Below, piece after piece: positions 7,909 to 17,252 of a DNA stretch of 64,000 nucleotides. Numbering within the stretch: the first letter of the stretch is position 1; each line of letters opens with the position of its first letter. A program made the translations under genes and the position numbers. Under the pieces are notes generated by a model. It saw only the letters and a list, made by a program, of their open reading frames with translations. It ran no database searches and had not been told where the DNA came from. The stretch is taken from NCBI GenBank assembly GCA_024643795.1, contig JAHEMF010000001.1:62001-126000 (forward strand), in the 5' to 3' direction. The DNA comes from Bacteroidota bacterium (lineage in GTDB: Bacteria > Bacteroidota > Bacteroidia > AKYH767-A > OLB10).

Positions 7909-9159
7909 ATGACAGGAACAGAGGAGTTTAAAGTAATAATTTGTGGAGCTGGGCCTGCAGGATCAACAGCATCTATGTTCCTTAGTAAGGCAGGCATCGA
8001 TCATTTACTGATCGATAAAAGTGTATTTCCCCGTGATAAGATCTGCGGTGATGCACTCAGTGGTAAGGTGCTTCCTATACTAAAAAAAATAGATCCTCAA
8101 ATTACAAAGGAGTTAGAAGCTGATCAACAAAATTTCATTGGGAGTTACGGAATAAGGTTTGCTGCCCCTAATGGAAAATTTATTGATATACCATTCAACA
8201 GTAAACTCGACTTCAAAGACCCTGCTCCCGGATACATTTCGAAAAGGATAAATTTCGACAACTACCTTTACACCAAGACCAAAAGTTCATATTGTGAATC
8301 TCGTCAGGGACATGCTTTAACAGGAATTGAAAGATTTGGCGACAAACTTAAATTGACAATTAAATCTGATAATTCAACTTATCAAATAACCACCAGTTGC
8401 TTAATAGCTGCTGATGGTGACCGTAGCATTGCATCAAAAACTTTGGCAGGTTACAAAATGTCACCTGCCCATTATTGTGCAGGTATTCGTGCTTATTATG
8501 AAGGTGTAACCGACATGCACCCGAATAACTTCATTGAACTACATTTCTTAGATGAGATGTTGCCCGGTTATCTATGGATATTTCCTTTGCCAAATGGCCA
8601 GGCCAATGTAGGAGCCGGCATGCTTTCTAAACGTATAAGTAAACAAAAGGTGAATCTTAAAAGGAGGTTTCTGGAGGCAATTGAAAATAATCCAACAATC
8701 AACTACCGTTTTAAAAATGCAAAGCTGGTGGATGACATTCGAGGTTGGGGCTTGCCTTTGGGTTCAAGAAGACTCAAAATTTCCGGCAACAATTATATAC
8801 TTACAGGAGACGCAGCTTCAATGATTGACCCTTTTACAGGTGAAGGAATAAGTAATGCAATGTATTGTGGGATGGTTGCAGCGGAATGTGTTGCTGAATC
8901 CATAGAAAAGAATGATTTCAGCGAGATGGCTCTTGCTAACTACGACAAAAGAGTGTATAACCGTTTGGGAGATGAACTTAAACTGAGTAAAACCATGCAA
9001 GATCTAAGTTCATTTCCATGGCTTTTTAATTTCGTTGTAAGCAAAGCCAGGACTAATGAAACATTGAAGAACACTATTTCATGCATGTTTGATGATCTGG
9101 AATTACGATCAAGATTACGGGATCCGGCATTTTACTTTAAATTACTATTTAATCTCTGA
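7909..9159 (+). CDS. Geranylgeranyl-reductase-family FAD-dependent oxidoreductase
   Basis: A 416-residue flavoprotein. The N-terminal dinucleotide-binding motif GAGPAGSTASMFL (residues ~12-24) is followed by VFPRDKICGDALSG, the family's isoprenoid-reductase signature with a conserved Cys. Later come the second FAD motif LTGDAASMIDPFTGEGISNAM (near 303-323) and a hydrophobic C-terminus. Members reduce double bonds in isoprenoid chains of lipids or quinones or act as related halogenase/hydroxylase-like enzymes; the substrate here is unknown. It sits directly downstream of smpB, and its last 15 bases overlap the convergent methyltransferase gene. Confidence 0.85.
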   Translation: MTGTEEFKVIICGAGPAGSTASMFLSKAGIDHLLIDKSVFPRDKICGDALSGKVLPILKKIDPQITKELEADQQNFIGSYGIRFAAPNGKFIDIPFNSKLDFKDPAPGYISKRINFDNYLYTKTKSSYCESRQGHALTGIERFGDKLKLTIKSDNSTYQITTSCLIAADGDRSIASKTLAGYKMSPAHYCAGIRAYYEGVTDMHPNNFIELHFLDEMLPGYLWIFPLPNGQANVGAGMLSKRISKQKVNLKRRFLEAIENNPTINYRFKNAKLVDDIRGWGLPLGSRRLKISGNNYILTGDAASMIDPFTGEGISNAMYCGMVAAECVAESIEKNDFSEMALANYDKRVYNRLGDELKLSKTMQDLSSFPWLFNFVVSKARTNETLKNTISCMFDDLELRSRLRDPAFYFKLLFNL

Positions 9160-10320
9160 TTTAGCAGATCCACTATACATTCTGTATTCAAGTAGTCTTG
9201 CCTCAAGCGGGCCATTATAAAAGATCTGACGAGATGAAGTTCGTAATCCAATATGTTTGGCTGCCTCCAGATTGGCTGTAAAGATGAACGCAGTAGTGTC
9301 AGGACATTTTTGTTTAAAGAAATTACCGATGCCTTTATAAAACTCATTTATTCGTTCGTCAGTTTCCATTCGTTCTCCATATGGAGGATTTAAAATTATC
9401 ACCGAACCTGGTTCAGGATTGGATAATTGCCTAAAATCTGCTACATCGAATTCAATTAAATGTTCTACACCGGCATTTTGTGCATTTGATCTAGCGGCTT
9501 CAATTGCTTCTGGGTCTCTGTCAGTTGCTTCGATCCTTAAGTTATCTACGATCCTGATTTTTGATTTTATTTCAGACCGTATCTTTTCAAATCCTTCATC
9601 ATCGTATCCGATAAGATGCATAAAGGCAAAATTTGGCCGGTTGAGGTTTGGTGGTTCATGTGTAGCAATCAATGCTGCTTCTATTGCCAGAGTTCCACTC
9701 CCACACATAGGAAGGATCAATGGCTTTGAGGGCTCCCACCCTGTACTTAATACAATTGCTGCAGCCAATGATTCGATAAGAGGAGCTCTGAATGGGTGAA
9801 TACGATAACCATGTTTTGCAATTGTATTTCCTGATGTATCCAGGTAAATCTCCGCCACTTCATTCTTCCAATGAACATTAATTACTACAAAGGATTTATC
9901 AGGTCCGCTATCTGGTCGTTGATTAAATTTCATTTTAAACCTGTCGGCTATAGCATCCTTAACCTTTTGATTTAAGAACATTGTGTTCTTTATTGCAGGA
10001 TTATCTGTTACAGAAACAACTGAAAAGTATTTGGAAACAGAAAAATACTCTTCCCATGGTATTTCCTTAATACCTTCATACAAACTTTGAAGATCAACAG
10101 CAGGTAAAGAACGCAAGAGCAATAATACTTTGCTCGCCGTTCGGAGTATCAGATTTAGCTTAATTGCATCCTGAAGGTCACCTTGCAACCTGACATTACT
10201 AAAACCATCAATTCTTGCCTGGTACCCAAAGTTCATCAATTCATGCATCAGGCTTTCCTTAAGTCCCGGCAGGCATGTTATTATTATATCAGATTTAACC
10301 TCCTTAGCCTTATTCTCCAT
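9145..10320 (-). CDS. THUMP-domain class I rRNA guanine-N2 methyltransferase (RlmL-like)
   Basis: Probably methylates N2 of a guanine in 23S rRNA using S-adenosylmethionine. It is 391 residues from the ATG chosen here; a TTG ten codons upstream is possible. The N-terminal ferredoxin-like plus THUMP region covers ~10-155. The Rossmann methyltransferase domain then shows HPFRAPLIESLAAAIV, LPMCGSGTLAIEAALIA (SAM motif I) and the catalytic ILNPPYGERM (motif IV, NPPY). This is the size of the RlmL half of E. coli RlmKL, without the RlmK domain. The 3' end overlaps the flavoprotein gene by 15 bases; nhaD diverges upstream. The exact target base is inferred. Confidence 0.88.
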   Translation of the reverse strand: MENKAKEVKSDIIITCLPGLKESLMHELMNFGYQARIDGFSNVRLQGDLQDAIKLNLILRTASKVLLLLRSLPAVDLQSLYEGIKEIPWEEYFSVSKYFSVVSVTDNPAIKNTMFLNQKVKDAIADRFKMKFNQRPDSGPDKSFVVINVHWKNEVAEIYLDTSGNTIAKHGYRIHPFRAPLIESLAAAIVLSTGWEPSKPLILPMCGSGTLAIEAALIATHEPPNLNRPNFAFMHLIGYDDEGFEKIRSEIKSKIRIVDNLRIEATDRDPEAIEAARSNAQNAGVEHLIEFDVADFRQLSNPEPGSVIILNPPYGERMETDERINEFYKGIGNFFKQKCPDTTAFIFTANLEAAKHIGLRTSSRQIFYNGPLEARLLEYRMYSGSAKSEIK

Positions 10321-10385
10321 ATTTTCAACAATTACACAATTATAACTCAATAATTAAGAGCAGGGAATGATTTTATCATTTTCGT

Positions 10386-10393
10386 TACTTTTG
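10386..10393 (+). promoter_or_regulatory. -7 promoter element for nhaD
   Basis: TACTTTTG matches TAnnTTTG exactly in the divergent region, 48 bases before the nhaD ATG. No clear -33 partner is visible. Confidence 0.45.
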
Positions 10394-10440
10394 GCCGCAG
10401 AACAACCCTCAGGAATAACATAAATACCCTAATTTTTTCC

Positions 10441-11715
10441 ATGGAAGCAATCATACTCATTGTGTTTGTGCTCGGTTATCTTGCAATAGCACTTGAACAC
10501 CCTATAAAGATAAATAAAGCTGCTTCCGCACTTTTAACCGGAGTGCTTTGTTGGACAATATATATACTTTTTTCCCATGATCCCGAACATGTGAATCACC
10601 AACTTGTGGAACATCTTGGGGAAGTATCAGAGATCTTATTTTTCCTCATGGGAGCAATGACCATTGTAGAGTTAATAGATAGCCACGATGGATTTGAAGT
10701 GATTACCAGCCGAATAAAGACCACTGATAAGCGAAAATTAATATGGATCGTCAGTATCCTAACCTTTTTCCTGTCAGCAATCCTTGATAACTTAACTACT
10801 TCTATAGTTATGGTATCGCTTTTACGAAAGATATTCAGCAACAAGCAGGAGAGAATGATAGTTCTGGGAATGGTTGTTATCGCTGCTAATGCAGGAGGAG
10901 CCTGGTCTCCAATCGGTGATGTTACCACAACTATGCTTTGGATCGGTAATCAGGTAACTACAATGAATATTATCATTAAGCTTATCCTTCCCAGTTTGGT
11001 ATGTATGCTGGTGCCCTTAATTATGATCTCTATGCGACTGAAAGGCAATGAAGAAAACATCAGAACTACTAATCCTAATTCCGGCACCACCACGTTTGAA
11101 AGAAATTTTGTATTGCTTGCAGGTATATCCTGTCTGGTATTCGTACCTATATTTAAAACTATAACACACCTCCCACCCTATATGGGGATTTTATTCGGAC
11201 TTGGCTTTTTATGGATCGCCACTGAGCTTATTCATAGTGGCAAAGATGAAGCCGAAAAAGGTATATACTCAGTTTCTCATGCTTTAAAAAAGATCGATGT
11301 ACCGAGTATCCTATTTTTCCTTGGAATTCTTGTGGCTGTATCTGCACTTCAAAGCACTGGACTGCTAAGAGGACTTGCCAATACACTGGATGAAACCATT
11401 GGTAATATGAATGTTATCGTGATTGTACTCGGGCTGCTATCTTCAATTATCGACAATGTTCCATTGGTAGCTGCTGCAATGGGGATGTACGATCTAAGTG
11501 TTTATCCTACGGATCACGCTTTTTGGGAGTTTCTCGCATATTGCTGTGGTACAGGAGGCAGCGCACTTATAATTGGTTCAGCAGCAGGGGTTGCTGTAAT
11601 GGGAATGGAAAGAATAGAGTTTATCTGGTATCTTAAAAAGATCAGCTTATATGCTATCATAGGCTATTTGGCTGGTGCAGGAGTTTATATACTCATGGAG
11701 CCACTATTTGTCTGA
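10441..11715 (+). CDS. nhaD: Na+/H+ antiporter, NhaD type
   Basis: Exchanges cytoplasmic Na+ (or Li+) for external H+ in the inner membrane, giving salt and alkali tolerance. It is a 424-residue protein with about a dozen helices, including FFLSAILDNLTTSIVMVSLLR and ANAGGAWSPIGDVTTTMLWIG, the ion-translocating NhaD/ArsB-type helix-loop segments with buried Asp-Asn. A second inverted-repeat half contains LGLLSSIIDNVPLVAAAMGMY. The start is the ATG with TTTTTCC just upstream. It converges on the OmpA-family gene across a shared terminator. Presence of NhaD fits a saline habitat but does not prove it. Confidence 0.93.
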   Translation: MEAIILIVFVLGYLAIALEHPIKINKAASALLTGVLCWTIYILFSHDPEHVNHQLVEHLGEVSEILFFLMGAMTIVELIDSHDGFEVITSRIKTTDKRKLIWIVSILTFFLSAILDNLTTSIVMVSLLRKIFSNKQERMIVLGMVVIAANAGGAWSPIGDVTTTMLWIGNQVTTMNIIIKLILPSLVCMLVPLIMISMRLKGNEENIRTTNPNSGTTTFERNFVLLAGISCLVFVPIFKTITHLPPYMGILFGLGFLWIATELIHSGKDEAEKGIYSVSHALKKIDVPSILFFLGILVAVSALQSTGLLRGLANTLDETIGNMNVIVIVLGLLSSIIDNVPLVAAAMGMYDLSVYPTDHAFWEFLAYCCGTGGSALIIGSAAGVAVMGMERIEFIWYLKKISLYAIIGYLAGAGVYILMEPLFV

Positions 11716-11852
11716 CATTTATTCGATTTGTAATATTTTTGTCAGAAGTCAGTTATTAGCCCTTTTTAATACACATCCTTACTAAATTTGAATTGAACAG
11801 GAATAATGCTACCAGCATTTTACATACCTGTATCATGGTGTTTAGTTTGGAT

Positions 11853-11888
11853 AAATCCCGGTTCCATCACCGGGATTTTCCCTTTTTT
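11853..11888. terminator. Bidirectional terminator between nhaD and the PorE-like gene
   Basis: A 9-pair perfect stem, AAATCCCGG (11853-11861) with CCGGGATTT (11870-11878), has an 8-base loop. T-rich sequence follows on the plus strand, and A-T pairs at the base serve the minus strand. Confidence 0.85.
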
Positions 11889-13821
11889 ACATGGATGTGA
11901 TGGTAAATTCTGTCCGCCTGTTAAGCGCCCGACCTTCCTCAGTAGTATTATCAGCAACAGGTTTTGAATCGCCGTATCCAATATATTTGATCCTGTCAGG
12001 TGTTATACCATTTTTAACCAGATAATCATATACAGACCTGGCTCTATTTTCTGAAAGCAATTGGTTACTCCTCTTATCACCTGTAGAATCAGTGTGACCA
12101 CCTATTTCAATTTTTGCTGTAGGGTTTGAGTTCAAAAAGCTAAGTAACTTATTTAATTCCGGGGTAGATTCAGTTTTGAGATCAAACAAGTTGGTATCAA
12201 AAAAGATATTTTTCAATACCACTTTACCTCCTACTTCGGCTTTCTTAAGTTTAACATTTAATACATAGGCGTCTTTAATATCTGAAGGGTTATCACAAGT
12301 AAAGTGATCTGAATAAAAAAGATATCCTTCTTTACTTACGTTCAATGAATAATTGTTTCCTGCTGTTAAACAGGCCACAAAATCTCCGTGATATTTATCA
12401 GTTGCAGAATTAATGATGGTCTTTCCTGAAGATAATTCAATGATCTCATAGTTTGCAAAGAGTGGCTGACCGCTCTCTGCATCTGTAACCACACCTTTTA
12501 CATAGCTAACTTGTAACGGTTTGGCATTCTCCGGTAAGCTGAACATATAGAGGTCTAATCCTCCTTTACCTCCGCTTCTATCAGAGGCAATATAAGCTAC
12601 ATCCCCCCTAGGGCCAACAAGCATACCTCTGTCGTCCTGAAAAGTGTTGACAGGGTAACCAAGGTTTATGGGATCACCCCATGTACCGTCAGTGCGTTTT
12701 CGGCTAAAGTAAATGTCAAGTTTACCCATACCAATATGCCCGTCAGAACTAAAATAGAGTGTTTGATTATCTGGGTGTATATAAACAAACTCTTCTTCCC
12801 CATCTGTATTTATATTACTCCCCAGTTTCGCAGGGTCGCTCCATTTACCTTCATCACTGATTGTAGTTACATAAATATCCTGTTCTTTTATTCCATCACC
12901 TGTAATTTTACCTCTGATAAAATACAATGTTCTTCCGTCAGAGGAAAAAGAAGGTTGAGATTCCCATGCGCCTGTGTTTACCGGATACCCAAGGTTGAGT
13001 GGTTTAGACCAGACACCATCTCTTAGTCTGGAATAATAAAGATCACAAGATCCTTTACCATCAGACCTTTCACAAGCAGCAAAAAACAACAACTTTCCAT
13101 CTGGGGAAAAATTGGGTACACCTTCATTTCCGTTAGTATTGAGTTCAGAGCCACCATTCAGTGCTTTACCCCATCCTTCAACTTGTCGTCGGCTGATATA
13201 AAAATCTTCATGAAATCTTCTTGGGTTGGAAACATCAGGCCTGTTGCGGGTAAAGATGAATGTACTGTCATCAATAGTTATAGAAGGGAAATATTCATCA
13301 AATTCAGTATTGATAGCATCGCCCAGATTTACCGGATCGAATGGCACAGGATGTTTCATGAATTCCAATGCAAAATCACAATCCGCGATCCTCTTATTTG
13401 CCTTTGAAGAAAGTGTTGAATTTATACCTTGAAATCCAAGAAATGCCGTATAATTTTGTTTTGCATCTGCATATCTTCCCAACCCCAACTCTATATTCGC
13501 AAGCGTATAAAAACTTGTCGGGTAAAATGAAGGGTTTATAGCAATAGCTTTATGATATTGTTCTACAGCACCTTCCAGGTCATTTTTATCAATGCAAATA
13601 TTTGCTTTCAATATATAGGCTTCAATAAAATCAGGATCCTTGCCAATGGCTTTATCTAGCTCCTTCAGGGCTTCATCATTCCGATAACTATCATAATAGA
13701 TGGTAGCCTGTTCATAGTTCTTGATTGCGGATTTATTATTTACTGAATAGCGACCATTTTGTGCCAGTGCAGAAATCGAAATGAAAAGCATGGTCATAGT
13801 TAATAGCCAGTATTGCTTCAT
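11887..13821 (-). CDS. PorE-like OmpA-family protein (TPR, PD40 propeller, regulatory domain, OmpA_C)
   Basis: A 644-residue exported protein. In order: signal peptide (KQYWLLTMTMLFISISALAQ); TPR-like helices ~25-135 (EALKELDKAIGKDPDFIEAYILKA); WD40-like PD40 blades ~150-430 (repeated SFSSDGRTLYFIRG-type strands); carboxypeptidase regulatory-like domain ~440-525; OmpA_C peptidoglycan-binding domain to the end, with EIGGHTDSTGDKRSNQLLSENRA and NRRTEF. This is the module order described for the T9SS accessory protein PorE, which links the secreton to peptidoglycan. Paralogues with the same order and other roles are common in the phylum, so PorE itself is only a possibility. ATG chosen 16 bases past queE; last gene of the ffh operon. 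Confidence 0.82.
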   Translation of the reverse strand: MKQYWLLTMTMLFISISALAQNGRYSVNNKSAIKNYEQATIYYDSYRNDEALKELDKAIGKDPDFIEAYILKANICIDKNDLEGAVEQYHKAIAINPSFYPTSFYTLANIELGLGRYADAKQNYTAFLGFQGINSTLSSKANKRIADCDFALEFMKHPVPFDPVNLGDAINTEFDEYFPSITIDDSTFIFTRNRPDVSNPRRFHEDFYISRRQVEGWGKALNGGSELNTNGNEGVPNFSPDGKLLFFAACERSDGKGSCDLYYSRLRDGVWSKPLNLGYPVNTGAWESQPSFSSDGRTLYFIRGKITGDGIKEQDIYVTTISDEGKWSDPAKLGSNINTDGEEEFVYIHPDNQTLYFSSDGHIGMGKLDIYFSRKRTDGTWGDPINLGYPVNTFQDDRGMLVGPRGDVAYIASDRSGGKGGLDLYMFSLPENAKPLQVSYVKGVVTDAESGQPLFANYEIIELSSGKTIINSATDKYHGDFVACLTAGNNYSLNVSKEGYLFYSDHFTCDNPSDIKDAYVLNVKLKKAEVGGKVVLKNIFFDTNLFDLKTESTPELNKLLSFLNSNPTAKIEIGGHTDSTGDKRSNQLLSENRARSVYDYLVKNGITPDRIKYIGYGDSKPVADNTTEEGRALNRRTEFTITSM

Positions 13822-13837
13822 ATATACATAGATTTTT

Positions 13838-14461
13838 TCATGGAATACCAATTATCTTATGAGTCTGCAAAGAGATTCTCCACTCAGGGTGCATCAGGAT
13901 AAATTCAGTTATCATTGGGATCATCTTTTCCCTTTTTTCAAATTCAGGTTGTAGAAACAGCTTACAATTTTCATTTACCCGGTTTTTAAAGCTCAAAGCC
14001 CATGCCAGATCGGATGGATGATTAATTATAACTTTCAATTCATCAGCAGCCACAAGGGTTTCGTTGAGTGGTTCCTTAAATTTCTTCGGCGAAACTGTAA
14101 TCCAATCCAGTACTCCACTTAGATGTCGTGTACCTGATGTTTCAATATGAACCTTAAACTTATTCTCCTTCAATAATTCTGTTAGGTAACTTAAATCATA
14201 TATGGCAGGCTCACCACCAGTAATAACTGCAGTTTTTGATTCAAACTTCAAGGCTCTGTTTAATATTTCATCTGCAGCAACTATCGGATACTTATCAGCA
14301 TCCCAGGAATCCTTCACATCGCACCAAACGCACCCCACATCACAACCTGCCAACCTGATGAAGTATGCTGCTGTACCAGTATGAAATCCTTCACCTTGCA
14401 GTGTGTAAAAATCCTCCATTAATGGATAAGAGTTTGGTGTATGATCTCCTGAACCGATCAT
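13838..14461 (-). CDS. queE: 7-carboxy-7-deazaguanine synthase
   Basis: Radical-SAM enzyme that contracts the ring of carboxytetrahydropterin to 7-carboxy-7-deazaguanine in queuosine/preQ0 synthesis. It has 207 residues. The start is placed at the ATG giving MIGSGDHTPN because the longer frame would overlap folD by 59 bases. Motifs: FYTLQGEGFHTG (family opener), the [4Fe-4S]-binding CDVGCVWCD (Cys-x3-Cys-x2-Cys), and VITGGEPAIYDL for SAM contacts. It sits 22 bases after folD and 16 before the OmpA-family gene, within the operon. No other queuosine genes are nearby. Confidence 0.92.
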   Translation of the reverse strand: MIGSGDHTPNSYPLMEDFYTLQGEGFHTGTAAYFIRLAGCDVGCVWCDVKDSWDADKYPIVAADEILNRALKFESKTAVITGGEPAIYDLSYLTELLKENKFKVHIETSGTRHLSGVLDWITVSPKKFKEPLNETLVAADELKVIINHPSDLAWALSFKNRVNENCKLFLQPEFEKREKMIPMITEFILMHPEWRISLQTHKIIGIP

Positions 14462-14483
14462 AAATATTTTATCACTTTGGGGA

Positions 14484-15377
14484 TCATCTAGAATAAAATT
14501 CTCCCAATGCGGCAGAAAGTGTATTGGAAAGCAGTCCAGCAATAGTCATTGGACCTACACCACCTGGCACTGGAGTGATATAACTACATTTTGGTGCTAC
14601 TTCTTGAAAATCTACATCCCCTGAAAGTCTGAATCCTGACTTTTTGGAAGCATCAGCAACCCGCGAAATACCCACATCAATCACCACAGCCCCTTCTTTT
14701 ACCATTTCGCTAGTAAGAAATCCCGGCTTACCTAACGCCGTTATAATGATGTCGGCATCTTTTGTTTGTGCTGGTATGTCTATTGACTTGCTGTGGCAGA
14801 TGGTGACCGTACAATTTCCCGGATCAGAATTTCTTGCCAGCAGGATGCTTACCGGCATTCCTACAATATTTGACCTACCGATTACCACACATTTCTTTCC
14901 TGTTGTAGTTATTTTGTAATACTCAAGAAGAAGCAGTATACCTTTAGGTGTTGCCGGTATGAAAGATGGTATGTTCTGAACCATGCGACCTGTGTTGATC
15001 GGGTTAAAACCATCTACATCTTTTGATGGCTCTATGGCATTTGTAATATTTGTAAACGAGATATGTGCAGGTAACGGACTTTGAACTATAAGACCATCTA
15101 TTTCACTATCTGAATTGATTTCTCTGATCTTATCAATCAGCTCCTTTTCACTAACAGTGTTATCAAATCTTATGAGAGTTGAACTAAATCCAACTCGCTC
15201 GCATGTTTTTATTTTGCTGCCAACATACGTCTCTGATGCACCATCATTACCAACCAAAATAATTGACAAGTGTGGTGCCCTTCCTTTTTGTTTGGTAACC
15301 AGCACGGAATTAGCAGCTATGTTATCCAAGATCTTTGCGGAAGCAATTCTTCCATCAAGTAAATTCATTGCTGTCAT
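14484..15377 (-). CDS. folD: Bifunctional methylenetetrahydrofolate dehydrogenase / methenyltetrahydrofolate cyclohydrolase
   Basis: Interconverts 5,10-methylene-, methenyl- and 10-formyl-tetrahydrofolate, supplying formyl groups for purines and fMet-tRNA. It is 297 residues, usual length. The catalytic YVGSKIKTCE places Tyr51 and Lys55. Other signatures are IVQSPLP, KDVDGFNPINTG, the NADP-binding GRSNIVGMPVSILLA, and the closing TPVPGGVGPMTIAGLL. The ATG overlaps the ffh stop in an ATGA junction, so translation is coupled to ffh. Confidence 0.97.
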   Translation of the reverse strand: MTAMNLLDGRIASAKILDNIAANSVLVTKQKGRAPHLSIILVGNDGASETYVGSKIKTCERVGFSSTLIRFDNTVSEKELIDKIREINSDSEIDGLIVQSPLPAHISFTNITNAIEPSKDVDGFNPINTGRMVQNIPSFIPATPKGILLLLEYYKITTTGKKCVVIGRSNIVGMPVSILLARNSDPGNCTVTICHSKSIDIPAQTKDADIIITALGKPGFLTSEMVKEGAVVIDVGISRVADASKKSGFRLSGDVDFQEVAPKCSYITPVPGGVGPMTIAGLLSNTLSAALGEFYSR

Positions 15378-16708
15378 CTTCTCATTGGCATACCCGGCAT
15401 CATTTTTCCGGCCTTGCCACCTTTGCTGGTAAATGCTTTCATCATTTTCCGCATATCTTCAAACTGTTTGATGAGCTTGTTAACTTCCTGAATATCAGTA
15501 CCAGACCCGGTTGCAATCCTTTTTTTACGACTGCCATTCAAAACAGATGGATCAGTTCTTTCCAAAGGTGTCATTGATTTTATAATAGCTTCAATTCCAT
15601 TAAATGAATCATTATCAATGTCAAGGTTTTTCACTGCCTTACCTATTCCAGGTATCATCCCCAGCAGGTCTTTAACATTACCCATTTTCTTTATCTGCTG
15701 AAGTTGTTGTAGAAAATCATTAAAATCGAATTTATTCTTTGATATTTTCTTTTGTAGTTCTGCTGCCTCTTTTGCATCGAACTGTTCCTGTGCTTTTTCA
15801 ACTAGCGAAACAATATCTCCCATTCCTAGGATACGGTCGGCCATACGTTCAGGATAGAACACATCCAGAGCTTCCATCTTTTCGCCAGTTCCAATAAATT
15901 TGATTGGTTTATTGACCACAGACTTGATAGAAAGGGCAGCTCCACCTCTTGTATCGCCGTCAAGCTTTGTAAGTACAACACCATCAAAATCGATCCTGTC
16001 ATTGAAAGCCTTTGCCGTATTCACTGCATCCTGACCTGTCATTGCATCAACAACGAACAAGGTTTCTGATGGTTGGATAGAATTCTTGATCTTTTCAATC
16101 TCATCCATCATTAGTTCATCAACAGCAAGCCTACCGGCAGTATCAACGATCACAACATCATTACCATTCTTTTTTGCTTCTGCAATTCCATTTTTTGCAA
16201 TAGATACAGGATCAGTAACTCCTGGTTCAGCATACACAGGAATTCCGATTTGCTCACCAAGGACCTTTAATTGATCAACAGCAGCAGGTCTATATACGTC
16301 ACAAGCAACTAAAAGAGGCGATCTTGATTTCTTAGTTTTGAGATACCTGGCAAGTTTACCTGATAGTGTTGTTTTACCAGACCCTTGTAGTCCTGACATG
16401 AGTATAATCGCAGGAGTACCTTTAAGATTTATATCAGTCATTGCCCCTCCCATAAGGTCTGTAAGCTCCTTATGAACAACCTTCACCATCAATTGACCCG
16501 GCGAAACTGACAACAATACATCCTGTCCTAATGCTTTTTCTTTTACTGTATCAGTAAAAGACTTGGCCACTTTATAATTAACATCCGCTTCTAAAAGAGC
16601 TTTTCTAACCTCTTTCAAGGTCTCAGCTACATTGATCTCAGATATCTTCCCCTGACCTTTAAGGACTTTGAAAGCCCTGTCCAGCTTATCGCTTAAATTT
16701 TCAAACAT
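15374..16708 (-). CDS. ffh: Signal recognition particle protein Ffh
   Basis: GTPase that binds signal sequences and 4.5S RNA to target inner-membrane proteins. It is 444 residues: N helical domain to ~90, then G domain with SGLQGSGKTTLSGKLA (P-loop, 105-120), VACDVYRPAAVDQL, VDTAGRLAVDELMM, and TKLDGDTRGGAALS, then a methionine-rich M domain (~300-444) ending GKMMPGMPMRR. It is the first gene of a four-gene leftward operon with folD, queE and the PorE-like gene. A perfect TATCTTTG promoter lies 25 bases before its ATG. Confidence 0.98.
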   Translation of the reverse strand: MFENLSDKLDRAFKVLKGQGKISEINVAETLKEVRKALLEADVNYKVAKSFTDTVKEKALGQDVLLSVSPGQLMVKVVHKELTDLMGGAMTDINLKGTPAIILMSGLQGSGKTTLSGKLARYLKTKKSRSPLLVACDVYRPAAVDQLKVLGEQIGIPVYAEPGVTDPVSIAKNGIAEAKKNGNDVVIVDTAGRLAVDELMMDEIEKIKNSIQPSETLFVVDAMTGQDAVNTAKAFNDRIDFDGVVLTKLDGDTRGGAALSIKSVVNKPIKFIGTGEKMEALDVFYPERMADRILGMGDIVSLVEKAQEQFDAKEAAELQKKISKNKFDFNDFLQQLQQIKKMGNVKDLLGMIPGIGKAVKNLDIDNDSFNGIEAIIKSMTPLERTDPSVLNGSRKKRIATGSGTDIQEVNKLIKQFEDMRKMMKAFTSKGGKAGKMMPGMPMRR

Positions 16709-16732
16709 ATTCTTAAATAACTATAATTCCTG

Positions 16733-16740
16733 CAAAGATA
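16733..16740 (-). promoter_or_regulatory. -7 promoter element of the ffh-folD-queE operon
   Basis: TATCTTTGCAGG on the minus strand matches TAnnTTTG exactly. It ends 24 bases before the ffh ATG. Confidence 0.65.
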
Positions 16741-16792
16741 TAACTTACACTAGGATTTGAACTAAAGTGGTGAGTATCAACAACTATCAATC

Positions 16793-17242
16793 CTATTCGT
16801 TGTCAAGTAATTCAATCTGATCTTCTTCTATGTACTCACCTGTATCCAATACATCTTTCTCAGAAAGGTCTTCTTTAGTAACATTTGCCTTCCAGTCCCC
16901 TTCTACCTTTATCAACATCAGTGTCTCCCTGCCATCCTTGGGATCACTCTCAAATACAACGTATGCAGTATCATTAACAATTTTTTCTGAAATGATCCTA
17001 ATGTCATTTGTTTGGTTTTCAGATTTAACTGAGTTGTCCATATGGCTAAGGGATTCAAGTAGGTCTATGATCTTAGCCGTTTGAGGTGTGGATAGCTCGC
17101 GGGCTTCATCATAGTTATCCATTTCAACTGCGATTAAAAATGACTTGGCCACCTCTTTAGGGTCATTTGACATGCAAGCACTGAGTTGAAATAACGAAAC
17201 AAAAACCGCAAACAGAAGAAGAAAATTATGGAGTTTACTCAT
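16793..17242 (-). CDS. DUF4878-like (NTF2-like fold) lipoprotein
   Basis: A 149-residue protein with a lipoprotein signal (FVSLFQLSAC, lipidated Cys23). Then comes the DUF4878-type opening SNDPKEVAKSFLIAVEMDNYDEARELSTPQT and a beta-sheet core ending VEGDWKANVTKED. The C-terminal tail is very acidic (DTGEYIEEDQIELLDNE). It resembles small lipoproteins with a cone-shaped NTF2-like fold of unknown function. It is the last gene of the arginase-argS-hydrolase operon, 10 bases after its neighbour. Confidence 0.68.
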   Translation of the reverse strand: MSKLHNFLLLFAVFVSLFQLSACMSNDPKEVAKSFLIAVEMDNYDEARELSTPQTAKIIDLLESLSHMDNSVKSENQTNDIRIISEKIVNDTAYVVFESDPKDGRETLMLIKVEGDWKANVTKEDLSEKDVLDTGEYIEEDQIELLDNE

Positions 17243-17252
17243 GATAACAATA

